Positions 22,295-32,673 of a DNA stretch of 64,000 nucleotides are shown in pieces (positions within the stretch are counted from its first letter, which is position 1; every line of letters begins with the position of its first letter). The notes under the pieces were generated by a model. It was not told the DNA's origin. It was given only the letters and a program-made list of their open reading frames with translations, and did no database searches. The position numbers were made by a program, and so were the translations under genes. The stretch lies in contig JAGYXB010000962.1 of NCBI GenBank assembly GCA_022495005.1, positions 682,001 through 746,000 on the forward strand, in the 5' to 3' direction. This DNA is from Rhyacophila brunnea (taxonomy: Eukaryota; Arthropoda; Insecta; Trichoptera; Rhyacophilidae).

Positions 22295-22640
22295 CTTTTG
22301 AGTTTTTAAGCCTCGTGACAGACGAAAGATGGTATAAATATAAACAATCATCGTAAGTTTTATTATATTGAAAGTAATAATGTTAAAGACACACGTATTT
22401 AATTATTTTGTTTTACTCAGTCGCTGAGATATTATCAATTGCAGTATCACCGTAGGTACTTTCTTCTCCACCGCGGAATGAATGCGTAATCACGCAGTCA
22501 AAACAAGTCTGCCGAAGAACCAGCAAGCCGCACTGTACAATTTTTATCATTTGTAAGAAGGATCAATACCTTTAAAAGTAGTAAAATATTATTAAAATAA
22601 ACTCTATGCTTGTATGTACTTGGAAAAGAAATCATTTAAC
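22295..22640. other. No recognisable feature
   Basis: Nothing recognised. Confidence 0.4.
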
Positions 22641-23793
22641 AAAATAATAGTAGTTACAAGACAAAAAGAACTTTTTATAATATTAATACTTTCGACCGAA
22701 GGTACTTGATGGAATTTGAATTTAAATTCTAATGGATTCAAGCTCTGTACTATTCCATTTAAGTCGTTTTTTGCGACTCGGGTTTCGCCTTTCGGCATCT
22801 TCAGGCGTCGTGTACACTCACCAAAGGCAAACACACACTGACAACGAACACCCTTAACTCTACCTTATATAGTAAAACAATACAATAAAGTAGGTAAAAA
22901 CTCCATTACCTACCTATTTAGTCAGAAATTACAACAAAAAGTACAATAAACAAATTATGAATAGCTGAAGTGTCAGTAAAAAAACCCAATTAGTAAAAAC
23001 CCTATCTTATTAATAACAATACACTGGACAGCATATTATTATAATAAATCGTCAAACCTAATAATAGGTCAAAATTCTTTATAACAATAAAAAATACTAC
23101 ACTCAAGAGGTGTAAATCGTTTATTGTACTTTTTGTTGTAATTTCTGACTAAATAGGTAGGTAATGGAGTTTTTACCTACTTTATTGTATTGTTTTACTA
23201 TATAAGGTAGAGTTAAGGGTGTTCGTTGTCAGTGTGTGTTTGCCTTTGGTGAGTGTACACGACGCCTGAAGATGCCGAAAGGCGAAACCCGGGTCGCAAA
23301 AAACGACTTAAATGGAATAGTACAGAGCTTGAATCCATTAGAATTTAGAACTTTTTATATACAACGTTTTTAAATTTTCTGTTGAATTATTATGCTCAAT
23401 ATGCTCAAACTTGTACTTGATAAGAAGTAAATAAAAAACAAACAAAAATATAGAATACTGAAATGTCATTTTCACATTTCATTTTGATTTCCATAGTAAC
23501 GCACGTATATATTAATAATTTAGTTACTGGGACCACCGCCTTAGCAACCAATAATAGTCTTTTATTACTTTTTACGGATTTTTTTGAAATAACTTTCCAT
23601 ACAAAACAGAATTAACTGAAAATGAATTCAATTCTGCTTAAATATGGCTAAAAGTATTAAAAGAATGCATTGGCATCGTGTTCTGATATATTCTAAAAGT
23701 TTCAAATGTCTAGCTAGTCGGAAAGTTAATTAAAAATCGATTGCAAGATTTGTACCGGACAAATAAGAATACGAGCTAATAAAAACGTTGTAA
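22641..23793 (+). repeat. MITE family B, copy 4, interrupted
   Basis: Left piece 22641-22679, right piece 23348-23793. The interruption is a 668-bp fold-back insertion flanked by a 12-bp duplication GAACTTTTTATA (22668-22679 and 23348-23359). Confidence 0.85.
22680..23347. mobile_element. Fold-back insertion with hammerhead-like motif, possible Penelope-like termini
   Basis: Arms 22723-22951 and 23119-23347 are reverse complements over 229 bp with one mismatch seen by eye, around a 167-bp spacer. Each arm, read outward, contains CCTGAAGATGCCGAAAGGCG followed by AAACCCGGGTCG (right arm, plus strand, around 23261-23292). In RNA this fits a hammerhead core: CUGAAGA, a short stem II GCC/GGC closed by a GAAA loop, then GAAA, then a palindromic stem III ACCC/GGGU and the cleavage triplet GUC. 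One U is unpaired before stem II. A 12-bp target duplication implies a target-primed or staggered insertion. Hammerhead motifs in terminal repeats are known from Penelope-like elements, where inverted terminal units are also known. No reverse transcriptase is present. A single-arm relative lies at 32113-32214 and a degenerate core at 55811-55845. Confidence 0.7.
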
Positions 23794-24702
23794 AAAAAAC
23801 ATTAGTTTAAATTTAGTATGTCTATGTACCTACCTACGTAGTAACAAACCGCCTTTTGCCTCTGGACGAATATGGGGAGTAATCGCAGGCGGGGTGGAAT
23901 ATTTTTGTTGCTTTACGATGAACACTGTGTAAATATAACACAGTATAAATTATAAAGATGAGTGTAATATACCTATTATGTTAGATTACACAGCGCGTGT
24001 GTTAGGAAAGGTAAGAAAAGAAGACAGAGCTGAATTCAGAACACCATTGAAAGTTCAAATGAAATTAACGTTAGCCAGATGGGTGTCGTCATAAAAAGAG
24101 AGTGTTAGTATGTACCTACAACGAAAATAATTAATTGAAACATCGTCATAGTATTACGGATTATTTCGCGATGAATGGACAACCTTAACAAGAAATTATC
24201 ACCAATACATTTTGCTATTGCAATTGAATTGGTAAAGTGCATTCACTCACTTGAAACTGTTGTCGGTTGTTCCCAGTGGCAATAATAAACTCCCCCTAGA
24301 AAGACAAGACATCCCCTGGCGCTCTGTGGGGCGGTTAATTTTCTATAACGCGGCATTTATCGCCGGCGGAGCGGTCCGATCCCAGTGGACCTCGCCCCCG
24401 CTAAAACTCGGTCGCAAGCTATTTTTATTTCTCACAACACTTTTCTCAATCCAGGAAATGGTCAGAGGGAGAGATCTCACTTACACAACTACTATGCGTC
24501 CAATGACGTGTTATCTCAAATTTACTTAACATAGGCAATAACCGTGTATGATGATGAATCAAACTATTTTATCTTGATGAGAGGCAGATTCGAGTCCCGT
24601 TCAGTATCTACCTATACCTACCTAAGTATAATATTATGATTTGTCAATTAATTTTAAACATGAGATAGGTAGCAGATTAAATTAGTACTTAAAGAATTAT
24701 AT
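23794..24702. other. No recognisable gene; GC-rich patch
   Basis: 24290-24420 is GC-rich (for example CGCCGGCGGAGCGGTCCGAT) inside an open frame of 92 codons (24251-24529) that resembles no known family. Possible regulatory or exon sequence, unsupported. Confidence 0.35.
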
Positions 24703-24717
24703 AACTTGAAAACACCA

Positions 24718-24906
24718 AGGCGGCTCTCGTGGTGCAGTGGATAAGGCACTGGCCTTCCTACCGAGAGTTCTGGGTTCGATCCCGGTGAGGACATAATATT
24801 TATGTGCTTTTCTCAAAGCCTGGGTGTTTGTGATTGTCCAAAATTGCTAACAACCACCTTGTACGAAAAAGCAAGGACATGGTTATTAATAATTCTAAAA
24901 AAAAAA
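24718..24906 (+). mobile_element. tRNA-derived SINE, family 2, copy b
   Basis: Perfect A box TGGTGCAGTGG and B box GGTTCGATCCC. Flanked by a 13-bp exact target duplication AACTTGAAAACAC (24703-24715 and 24908-24920) after a short A tail, the signature of LINE-driven retroposition. Confidence 0.95.
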
Positions 24907-24987
24907 CAACTTGAAAACACATCAAAACACCCACTAGAAAAAATCATATTTGAAAAAAATACGATGCTCGACGGGGTATGGACCCGT

Positions 24988-25429
24988 CAATGACATTATT
25001 AATGGACGAAGAAACTCAATACAGTAGCTAGCAAGTAAATTCGCGTATTCGCATGTACAGGTAGACGTCACGCAATTTCCATTATGCGATATCACGCATC
25101 GGGAATTTATAGCAATATGACCTTTATTGTAATGGCGTTATAGCAGTGTTTCTATTGTCAATGTTCATTTGAGCGAACCCGTTTGAACCGAACCATTCGG
25201 CAGACCCAACGAAAAGCATCAGAAATTTATAGCAATATCACCTTTATTGTAATGGCGTTAGAACAGATTATGCCATTCGGCAGACCCGACAATAGAGTGA
25301 AGCATCAGAAATTTATAGCAATATCACCTTTATTGTAATGGCGTTAGAACAGATTATGCCATTCGGCAGACCCGACAATAGAGTGAGTGTCATTTTTTTC
25401 CAGATGATTCGTCCATATTAATGTCATTG
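24988..25429 (+). repeat. hAT-type MITE, family E, copy 2
   Basis: TIRs CAATGACATTATTAATGGAC and CCATATTAATGTCATTG; exact 8-bp target duplication GGACCCGT at 24980-24987 and 25430-25437. It lies inside the SINE family 3 copy. Contains an 86-bp tandem duplication. Confidence 0.95.
25216..25387 (+). repeat. 86-bp tandem duplication inside MITE E
   Basis: Two consecutive 86-bp units (25216-25301, 25302-25387), essentially identical by eye, each starting GCATCAGAAATTTATAGCAA. A diverged partial unit begins at 25096 and the equivalent region of copy 1 (1236-1290) is single. The array therefore expanded in this copy or its sub-lineage. Confidence 0.9.
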
Positions 25430-25510
25430 GGACCCGTATATCCACTGGTATCGCGACAATTTGCTTTAACCAATTAAACTACGAGCCTCATACCTAATTG
25501 CGATAATTTA

Positions 25511-26378
25511 AACTAGCAGGTCCTAGATGAAATGCTTATCAAATTGCGTTATTATTGAGCATCAGTCATCACGTTATATAGGTATGTTCAATATATGGAA
25601 TGTTACATTCTCAAATCTTATAAATTATTCGTTGAATAAAAGAATAGTTTATTAAAAAAATACTTATAGGTTTGTCATTATTAGTAAAATAGTAGGTATA
25701 GAAGAGTTGTAGGTTCCTATGTAGTAGTGTTGTTACATAAGTACCTACTCTTTATAATTAGTATGAAATATCTAATTAATAATTACGATAAATCAATTAG
25801 CGTTCATAATTATTGGTAGACTGATAACTAAGTATAGTTTATACCCGATAAAATTCACATAGAAATATCAACGACATCCCTAACCTACTTAGGTATATGG
25901 GTAGGTTCATTATGTATCACCTAATAAGCTAAATCAATACAAAAATAATCGATTTTATTTCACTTCCTGGAACAGACCATAAAAAAGCTCTGTGACGGAA
26001 GAGATCGGAGGCGGGGTTAAGTTGGCAGACTGCCGTCAAATCGAACGGCGGGGTTAATTCGCACGGCGTTCTCGATTCGCTTTCCGCCGGCTGGGTTACG
26101 CTGTACAAAAGTGTACAACGAAGATGGGAAAATGTAAAGCACTAAGAGCGGGTTATGCTGGATACCAGCTTAACCCCGCGGAATGAAGTATTTCAGTTGG
26201 GTGCTTATTATTCATTAATAATTTTCTACATATTTTTGGGATTCTGTATTTTTTACGCCGTGACCGACAGATGTGACAACCTTAATTTAATGTCAAGAAT
26301 GTCACAATAGCATATTGTAATCGCAACTTAATACAACAACTTCAAATAGTTTTATTTAAGTTGGTAAAGGCTTGATTA
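25511..26378. other. No gene; GC-rich repeated motif at 25995-26200
   Basis: Four degenerate blocks like GGCGGGGTTAA and GCTGGGTTACGCTGTAC within 25995-26190. GGGTTACGCTGTAC recurs exactly at 63914-63927. The rest is AT-rich without recognisable features. Confidence 0.5.
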
Positions 26379-26762
26379 CATTGAGCTACTTTACAAACTG
26401 CTTGTCGGCGAGTTTAAAAGCGGGCGAGTCATCTAGTGCGATTGTGATGATGACACACAAAACTTTACACTCGCTCAGAAGTCAACAAGCTAGCAAGTTG
26501 AACTGTCATTTTAGGTACTATTTTGACAGGACGTAATGAGTAGTTCGTTTTTTTACCGGGAGATCGCCACTATCGCTCTACTGCGCAGATGTATATCGGC
26601 CCACACGCCTGCGTGTAGCGTAGCGTGTAAAGTAGCCCGGCTTTCAACTTTTCTCAGTAGATTGTTTACAATCTTCTTGTTAGCTAGTTCGATCATGACA
26701 CTGAGCGAGTTTACAAGCAGATTGTAAATTCGCTGGCAAGTAGCTTGAAAAGTAGCTCAATG
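26379..26762. repeat. MITE with about 45-bp imperfect TIRs
   Basis: Left CATTGAGCTACTTTACAAAC and right GAAAAGTAGCTCAATG are inverted, continuing through CTGCTTG and GGCGAGTTTA. Inner inverted motifs (ACACTCGCTCAG versus CTGAGCGAGT) add a second stem. No target duplication found; superfamily unknown. A 63-codon open frame inside (26536-26727) is not considered a gene. Confidence 0.7.
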
Positions 26763-26876
26763 TCATCGACACATAAGGCAATCAATGTCTTCGAAATGTG
26801 GTATTGATGCCCGTGTCCGGAAACTTGTACGTATGCAGTTCGCCGTATCACACTTCACCGTGAAATATATGGCCGT

Positions 26877-26920
26877 ATATAAAAGACCGTCCAACCTCTT
26901 TTGAGTCGTATAGTACTGAC
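26877..26920 (+). promoter_or_regulatory. TATA-like core promoter candidate
   Basis: TATATAAAAG at 26877-26886 is a strong TATA match; about 30 bp downstream lies GAGTCGTATAGTACTGAC, only a weak initiator. No downstream gene is visible, so this may be chance in AT-rich DNA. Confidence 0.2.
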
Positions 26921-27329
26921 ATAAAATGCATGTCTAAATAAAACACGGTTCTTGTCGGTTTACTTTACAGGCAGCCAGCAGCAAACAAATTTTGAAAATA
27001 GCCGATATACCTACCTACCGGATTAGGTATTTGGTAGTTTAGTTTAGGTTAGGTTAGGTTAGGTTTGCCAAAAACAGCTAAGAAAATTGAATCCTAATGT
27101 TCATATTGAATCTAATAAAATTGGAGACCTTATAGTGTATGAGCATCTCTTTCCGATAAGAAAGCTTACGGCGAACTGTGCCACGGTGAAATGTTTTACG
27201 TACAATTTACATGTACCTAACCATTTACGCCGAATGCTTCGTATTTCTTGCATAGTGCACGTGACGAACTGGTCAATTATCACGAAACCTACTAGGCATA
27301 CAGGAACGGCTGTCGACAATGTGTCTTGA

Positions 27330-27575
27330 GACGCATTCTTCAGTTTTTCGGACATACTGTTTACCAGAGACAGAATCATGAGTGACTGGTGGATTTAAGT
27401 CGCTTCAGAGGTATATCATCGGCGCAGTAGATCGACCAACTCAAGGACCTTATTGGGAGCAGTCTTCGCTCTGCCATGAGAAGTAGGTGACCGTGAGGAG
27501 TGAAGAGTCTTGATCACCATTCAAGGTAGTCACGTTCCTCAGTCATAAGAGAATTACCAAGCACAACAAGAAGTT
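27330..27575 (+). pseudogene. LINE ORF2 C-terminal remnant and 3' UTR
   Basis: Reads FFGHTVYQRQ, then after stops IDQLKDLIGSSLRSAMRS, and then a 3' UTR with GTAGTCACGTTCCTCAGTCA, matching the LINE end at 16075-16270. Multiple stops; old copy. Confidence 0.6.
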
Positions 27576-27580
27576 GGTGG

Positions 27581-27737
27581 AGTCTGTATTCTATAAGCTG
27601 GCGTTCACGTCGTTTGCGGGCGGAAAGCATTGTGCCATCGCGTTCGACTGTTGCGAGTTTTCAATGGGAAAGAACGAGAGGGAATGCTGAAGCGGAGGGG
27701 GGGGGGAACCGCACGCCAGCTTATAGAAGACAGATTC
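27581..27737. repeat. Small MITE with about 24-bp TIRs
   Basis: AGTCTGTATTCTATAAGCTG with GCGT and, inverted, ACGCCAGCTTATAGAAGACA with GATT. A poly-G run lies between. No target duplication identified. Confidence 0.65.
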
Positions 27738-28099
27738 TAGTATTGTCCAATTGAATAATTAGTAAGTACCTACTACAAGCCAGTTAACAGGAAGCCAGGC
27801 GCGAACCGCGGTAATTTTCAAAGTAGATTTTGAAAAAATTTATGAATTTAAGAATGAACAACCTAACATAATCATAAGCTAACAAATAATCCAGTATATC
27901 GGCTATTTTCAAAATTTGTTTACCGCTGACTACCTATAAATATAGCGACAAGAACCGAATAATACTTACCTATAATGGAGATGACGGATGACTAGGTAAG
28001 CTGTATTAGTGAATCGATGGGTATGGGTAGGTTTTGCGTACTGCAGTAATTTTGGGGATCTCGTATGTATATAGTTGTGATGATTCGATGGCCTCTGTC

Positions 28100-28406
28100 C
28101 AGGGAACTCAGAAATAATGGGAACTGAAATACACAACGGGTAAGGCGATAGCAGGTAACCGACCCGAGTAAGGAAGAATCCGGGTTAAACTTACACTCGT
28201 GTCTAGAATACGTTTTACGTCGAATACTGAAAACTGCTCTCGGTTTATGCATGTACGCTCATTTAATGTTGGTGTATTACACACACTATTGCACGTGCAT
28301 AATGCGTGCTTCATTTTCGTAGGACACTCATACATTCAAAAGTCTGCTTCACCATGCGGCGTATTGAATATAGCCTATTGGTATTCTATTTTTGATCTGT
28401 GCTGTG
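28100..28406 (+). repeat. hAT-type MITE, family H, copy 3
   Basis: Starts CAGGGAACTCAGAAATAATG, ends CTGTGCTGTG; flanks CCTCTGTC and CTTCTGTC form an 8-bp duplication with one mismatch. 307 bp. Open frames inside on both strands are shadows of the repeat. Confidence 0.88.
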
Positions 28407-28910
28407 CTTCTGTCATTGACTAGGTACCTGCTGCTATACAAGCGAATGAGTTTTTTAGTATCCCATGCGTAGTATTCTTGGATCAAAGCAATGCATTACA
28501 TGTAATAATAATTTAACTGAGTAATAAATTCAATACTTACCCATTTTGACAGAAAAAGCGAACGGATAAAAATGAATATCATAATACCTATGCAAACATT
28601 GTTTAGCAAGTTCATGTAGTTAGATCTGAGTTTTGTCCTTACCTGAAACAAAGAGAGAAAATAACATTAGATATATTGTATTACATATGTGTCTACCATG
28701 ATATTGGTAGATAATACATCAATTTGGTTCCTCCTAAGACGATAGTATGTGGACATAAAATACCTATTACGAAAGAATTCATAATTATCTTCACCCATCT
28801 GTTACTGTGCTGAAAATGAATTCCGTTCTGCCTTGCGACGCGACAATGCGAATTTTATGGATTTATAAATAAGTAGGTTTTTTTATTTATTCGCTTTGTC
28901 GATGATAGTC
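28407..28910. other. No recognisable feature
   Basis: A minus-strand CAGGTAAGGAC at about 28636-28646 looks like a splice donor but has no exon support. Otherwise nothing. Confidence 0.35.
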
Positions 28911-29040
28911 CAGTGGCGAGGGGTGGAGGTAGGCTGTTAAGATTCGAAATAAATAGCGTAGTTAGGTACACTAAGCTTTGTCAGTCATACTTAGGTATGT
29001 ATTTGTTTTCATTCAAATAAGAATACATAAGAATACTACA

Positions 29041-29140
29041 TAAGAATATAGGATGGAAAGTCTTGGCCGCTCAAAGGATAGCGAAATTCAAATGTGGTCA
29101 CGATCCTCAGCCATGAGTGCACGACCAAGAAGAAGAATAC
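29041..29140 (+). mobile_element. LINE 3' UTR fragment
   Basis: GTGGTCACGATCCTCAGCCA then CGACCAAGAAGAAGAA, nearly identical to the 3' end at 16239-16270. AGAATAC flanks both sides. Only about 100 bp of 3' sequence, a severely truncated insertion. Confidence 0.7.
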
Positions 29141-29311
29141 AATTTGCATATGGTGTTGGTGAGTTTTTAAAATTCAATTAATCCCTGCTTAAACCAAACT
29201 GTAATTGTTTAGGTATGCTATGGGCGATCCGACAAAAAAGTGCACACTTTTTCAGTCATACCAATTTGTTTCCGTTGAATTAAACATACCTACATATTAT
29301 TATTTAAGGTT

Positions 29312-29580
29312 AGGAAGCAGACAGGAGTACGCGATGTAATAGACATTGCCAAACAGCTGAAATGGAGATGGGCGGGGCACATTGCTCGCCGAAAGGACGG
29401 TCGCTGGACAAATGCCGTCATCGAGTGGTACCCAAGGGGCATGAAACGACCACAGGGTCGCCCTAAAAGCCGCTGGATTGACGAACTGGTAAAGGTCGAC
29501 ACAGGACCGAGAGAGTTGGAAGAAGCTTGGGGAGGCCTTCATCCAGCAGTGGATTGACAACGGCTGATGATGATGACATA
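29312..29580 (+). pseudogene. RTE-type LINE ORF2 C-terminal fragment with (TGA)n tail
   Basis: Reads VIDIAKQLKWRWAGHIARRK, then GRPKSRWIDELVKV, then a one-base frame change leading to EAFIQQWIDNG and a stop at 29565-29567. The pattern KLKWRWAGHIAR, GRP--RW-D-L and AFVQQW is that of RTE-clade LINEs. It ends in TGATGATGATGACA, the usual microsatellite-like RTE tail. Inserted into MITE C copy 3. Confidence 0.85.
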
Positions 29581-29815
29581 TTAGATATTATAAATAGACG
29601 GTGTTAGTTAATTTTTTTAAATTCATTTAACCCGAACCAAACCATAATCGATAAAAATATAAATATTCTTGTCTATAAATTTTCTAAAATTATATATGGT
29701 TTAATGGCATAATTTTAGATATTTTATAGATAAACGATTATTTTTTTTACTATTATCTACTATGGCTTGGATAAAGCAGGTTTAATTGAATTTTAAAACC
29801 AAATAAACACATAAA

Positions 29816-30275
29816 ATATTAACTGAAACATAACAATATTATATTTAATCATCTGTGTAACTATAACATTATGTGACATCACATAACGGGAAAATCTAAA
29901 CTAAAAATATTTAATATCCATTGATAATGTTTTAAATAACCACAAACATCCCTGATGTAAGATAAACAGTTGAATTCAAAACAAGTAAATATTTATGCGA
30001 AAATACCAAACCGATAACAAAACCTTATCTAAGGAGAAAAAAATTCAAGCGAAATGTGTTGATAGCTTTATTCTAGTGATAACATTCTTCGCGTTTCTAA
30101 ATTCAATGGAATTCTCAGAGTTCAATTTTGCTCGTTTTTATTCGATGTCGTTGGTATCTCCGTACTGATCTACAATATGTCTGTGTTCGCTAAACGCCTA
30201 TCTGGAGAATTAGATGTGCTGATCGAACATAGTCAAATTTTGACCAGATCAAAGCTGATGCATCATCGACTAAAG
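29816..30275. other. No recognisable feature
   Basis: AT-rich; nothing recognised. Confidence 0.4.
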
Positions 30276-30319
30276 CAGTGCTCCGCAACCGGTGTGCCGC
30301 GGTGCAATAGCCAAATTTG

Positions 30320-30870
30320 CGTACATGGCTGGTAATATCTTTGAGCACCTGCATGAACTTAATAAAACAATGCAAGGTCAGGATGTAAATATATCGACGA
30401 GCTCTGATAAATTAGAATAATTCAAAAATAAACTCGAACTTTGGTAGGAGTTAAGACAAGGATCTCTACAAATGTTCCAAAGGAACTACCAGACCACCAT
30501 TGAAGACAACCAAACAATTTTGGATCCGTCTCAAAAACATTTCACTTTGCAGCAAAAGAAATTTCATCAGTTTTCATACAATCAATGCTACTGGATACGA
30601 AACCATTGTGCAACCAATACCGAAAATTCTATAGAAGCGCTTTTCCTATAAATTCGAGAGGAATTTGTTGAATTGATAAATGATGGAACGCTAAAACTGA
30701 ACTTCGCCGATGTTCCATTGGCTATTTTCTGGATTTCGGTTAATAAAAAATATCCTCGGATTTCCGACAAGGCTATTACAGTTCAGCTCCCATTTTCGAC
30801 TCAAAAAAAGTCGCCTGCGGCGCTATTTTCCAACGCTAGTATAAATTTTTTAAAACATCTAATTGTAGGA
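30320..30870 (+). pseudogene. hAT transposase C-terminal remnant
   Basis: Pieces in order: YMAGNIFEHLHELNKTMQGQ with a downstream SSDKLE-FKNKLEL (30320-30440, family pattern DIF--LN-LN-SLQG); CYWIRNHCATNT (about 30590-30625, cf. the DWIRNPF motif); and, in an 81-codon frame from 30673, LKLNFADVPLAIFWISVNKK then YPRISDKAI and LPFST (pattern FW--h--EYP-L---A---LLPFSTTYLCE). The YLCE hATC segment is lost. At least one stop precedes the last frame. Confidence 0.82.
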
Positions 30871-31043
30871 TACAATTTATTATTATTGTGTCAATACTCG
30901 ACAAATAATTATTCCTAACCCGACAACTACCTATAATTATATGAATATAATATACGAAAAATCGCTAATCATAAAATCAATACCATTAATTTTACCTGGA
31001 ACACAGTTTTAAAAATGCTATTTTAAAGTATCACGCTGTATTT

Positions 31044-31120
31044 AACCTTAGCGATAGGTAGAGGGCCCCGCCAAAGTTCTTGGCCTAGGGTCCCCTTTCA
31101 GGAAGTGGGGTCCATGTTTT
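31044..31120 (+). repeat. MITE family D right-end fragment
   Basis: GGCCTAGGGTCCCCTTTCAG then GAAGTGGGGTCCATG matches the family D right end at 9380-9410. It lies within the hAT element, so either it inserted there or the two share terminal sequence. Confidence 0.5.
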
Positions 31121-31209
31121 GGGGTATACATTGTTTTACGTGTGGTGTGCCGCGGAATTCTGGGAAGACCTTTGGTGTGCCGTAGGAGGGAAAAGGTTGC
31201 GGAGCACTG

Positions 31210-31622
31210 GACTAAAGAACGAGTTCAATTAGTTAAAATCGCTTGGGGTAATTAAGTAAGTAGAATTGCATTAAGGTTGCATGGTTTTCAAATTTGATTA
31301 TTAGGTAACATACTTATTACATTAGTCTTGCCACTGATATATTATGTAGGTAAGTAGGTATGCGAATATATTTATTTTAAATTTAGCGGAAAATGATAAA
31401 TTCAAGACGTTCACAAGAAAGACATGGAAAAACACAAAGAAAAAAAGCATTTGGGCTTTAAAAAAAATGACATTTCGTATACTTAAATCGATAGCTTTAA
31501 TCCCCATCAGTAATATCAGAGCACGTATTAATAAGATATCACAGTCAGTCATCGTCGTCAATAAAGACTTTGACGGTAGTTTTGGTTTATAAGTGGCAAG
31601 CAATTAAACGCAAGAAATACAG
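31210..31622. other. No recognisable feature
   Basis: A 93-codon minus-strand open frame (31322-31603) has no recognised family. Confidence 0.35.
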
Positions 31623-32017
31623 AACTGCCTGAATGTCATCAAATATTACCAACATTGAATCCGCGTTGCATGGCTAACTACCTATGTGGCATTATGAATT
31701 ATGATGCTTAAGTAAATATTAAAAACATATTCTTTAATAAGTGTTTAAGTTTATCCAATAATTTTCCACACTCGAGAATCGTGCCTTCTTACATCATCGT
31801 CAGAAGGTAACGCATTTGATGGGTTGCCTTCTGGGTGAGTCTTCAAGGTTTAAAACTCGAGTGTGGAGAAATATGGAATAAACTTAAACGTGTGATAAAG
31901 AATATGTTATTTTCAATAGTTAAGTCTGTGTACTAATGTAGATACTAATGGGAGTTTGTGACTTGTGACATGACGCGTATTAAATATTGGTAATGTTTGA
32001 GAATATCCAGGCAGGTT
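31623..32017. repeat. Fold-back element, family F
   Basis: Imperfect palindrome with outer arms (CTGCCTGAATGTCATCAAAT versus its reverse near 31980-32015) and inner arms of about 55 bp (TTTAAGTTTATCCAATAATT then TCCACACTCGAG at 31742-31777; reverse at 31856-31914), around an 80-bp centre. A half copy lies at 57598-57770 (AATATGTTATTAAATAGTTA, TTTAATATTGGTAATATTTG) and a weaker trace at 36840-36960. Confidence 0.7.
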
Positions 32018-32112
32018 GTATGTACCTACCTACTGACCGTAAACCAAAAATGGCTTCTTCAAAGTCTACGTTGCAAAAAGACTAGCCTTTACACTAATGT
32101 TATATTATTAAT

Positions 32113-32214
32113 AGGTACTATCGACCGAAGATACTTGATGGAATTTGAATTTAAATTCTAATGGATTTAAGTTTTGTACTATTCTATTTGAGAAGTTTTT
32201 TGCGACCTGGGTTT
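32113..32214. repeat. Single arm of the 22680-23347 fold-back family
   Basis: CGACCGAAGATACTTGATGG then TCTAATGGATTTAAGTTTTG to GCGACCTGGGTTT corresponds to 22691-22795 and stops at the position equivalent to the stem III side of the hammerhead-like motif. A short inverted piece of the same sequence (TACAAAACTTAAATCCATTA) lies at 32703-32722, beyond the adjoining MITE B copy. Confidence 0.7.
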
Positions 32215-32673
32215 AAATAATTACAAGATAAAAAGAACTTTTTATATACTTTCCACGTTTTTAAATTTTCTGTTGAATCATATAAACTTGACAAGTATTA
32301 ATAAAAACTTTTTATTGTACTTGATAGAAATACTGAATAAATATTATAGAATACAGAAATGTCATTTTGACAATTCATATTGATTTCCATAGTAACGCAC
32401 GTATATATTAATAATTTAATTGCTAGGACCCCCATAGCAACCAATAATAGTGAGTAGTAAATATTACTTTTAACGAATTTTTTCCGAAACATACAAAACA
32501 GAATTAACTTTAAGAAAATGAATTCAATTCTACTTAAAGATGGCCAAAAGTATTAAAAATGCATTCCCGTCGTGTTCTGATATATTCTAAAAGTTTCAAA
32601 TGTCTAGCTAGTCGGGAAGTTAGTTAAAAATCATGGACAAACAAAAATAGGAGCTAATAAAAACATGGTAAAA
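32215..32673 (+). repeat. MITE family B, copy 5
   Basis: Full-length plus-strand copy starting AAATAATTACAAGATAAAAA, ending TAATAAAAACATGGTA. It sits between two inverted pieces of the hammerhead-bearing fold-back family. Confidence 0.85.

Larger units (their letters stand above)
24938..25510 (-). mobile_element. tRNA-derived SINE, family 3, copy c, split by a hAT MITE
   Basis: Pieces 24938-24987 and 25438-25510. On the minus strand the head has A box TAGTTTAATTG and a damaged B box GGTCCATACC. The tail AAAAAATCATATTTGAAAAA corresponds to the family 3 tail at 12850. Its upstream neighbour sequence continues similarity to 12950 and 13169 onward. Confidence 0.7.
26946..27958. repeat. Fold-back element, family G, copy 3, with internal insertions
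   Basis: Left arm CGGTTCTTGTCGGTTTA through CAAACAAATTTTGAAAATAG; right arm in reverse CGGTTCTTGTCGC through the same block. The left arm ends in AGGTTAGGTTAGGTTAGG (27047-27064), four TTAGG-phase units. Between the arms lie a LINE 3' fragment and a small MITE. Confidence 0.75.
28911..29815 (+). repeat. hAT-type MITE, family C, copy 3, with two LINE 3'-end insertions
   Basis: Left end CAGTGGCGAGGGGTGGAGGT is intact; the right end is cut off near 29815. Interrupted at 29037-29140 and 29308-29575. The flanks of the first insertion repeat AGAATAC, and of the second ACATATTA, consistent with target duplications. Confidence 0.8.
30276..31209 (+). mobile_element. hAT transposon, ZBED5/SCAND3-related lineage, decayed
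   Basis: TIRs CAGTGCTCCGCAACCGGTGT and AAGGTTGCGGAGCACTG, exact 8-bp duplications GACTAAAG at 30268-30275 and 31210-31217. Sub-terminal GGTGTGCCGCGG recurs inverted-equivalent near the right end (TGGTGTGCCGTAGG), typical of this hAT lineage. 934 bp, internally deleted. Confidence 0.93.

Noticed and set aside
28092..28423. Open frames on both strands (for example 28199-28423 and 28108-28335) also present in altered form at 38792-39034
   Set aside because: They are shadows of MITE family H copies; the recurrence is due to the repeat.
28620..28660. Splice donor CAGGTAAGGAC on the minus strand
   Set aside because: Single site without a coding exon or acceptor in a consistent position.
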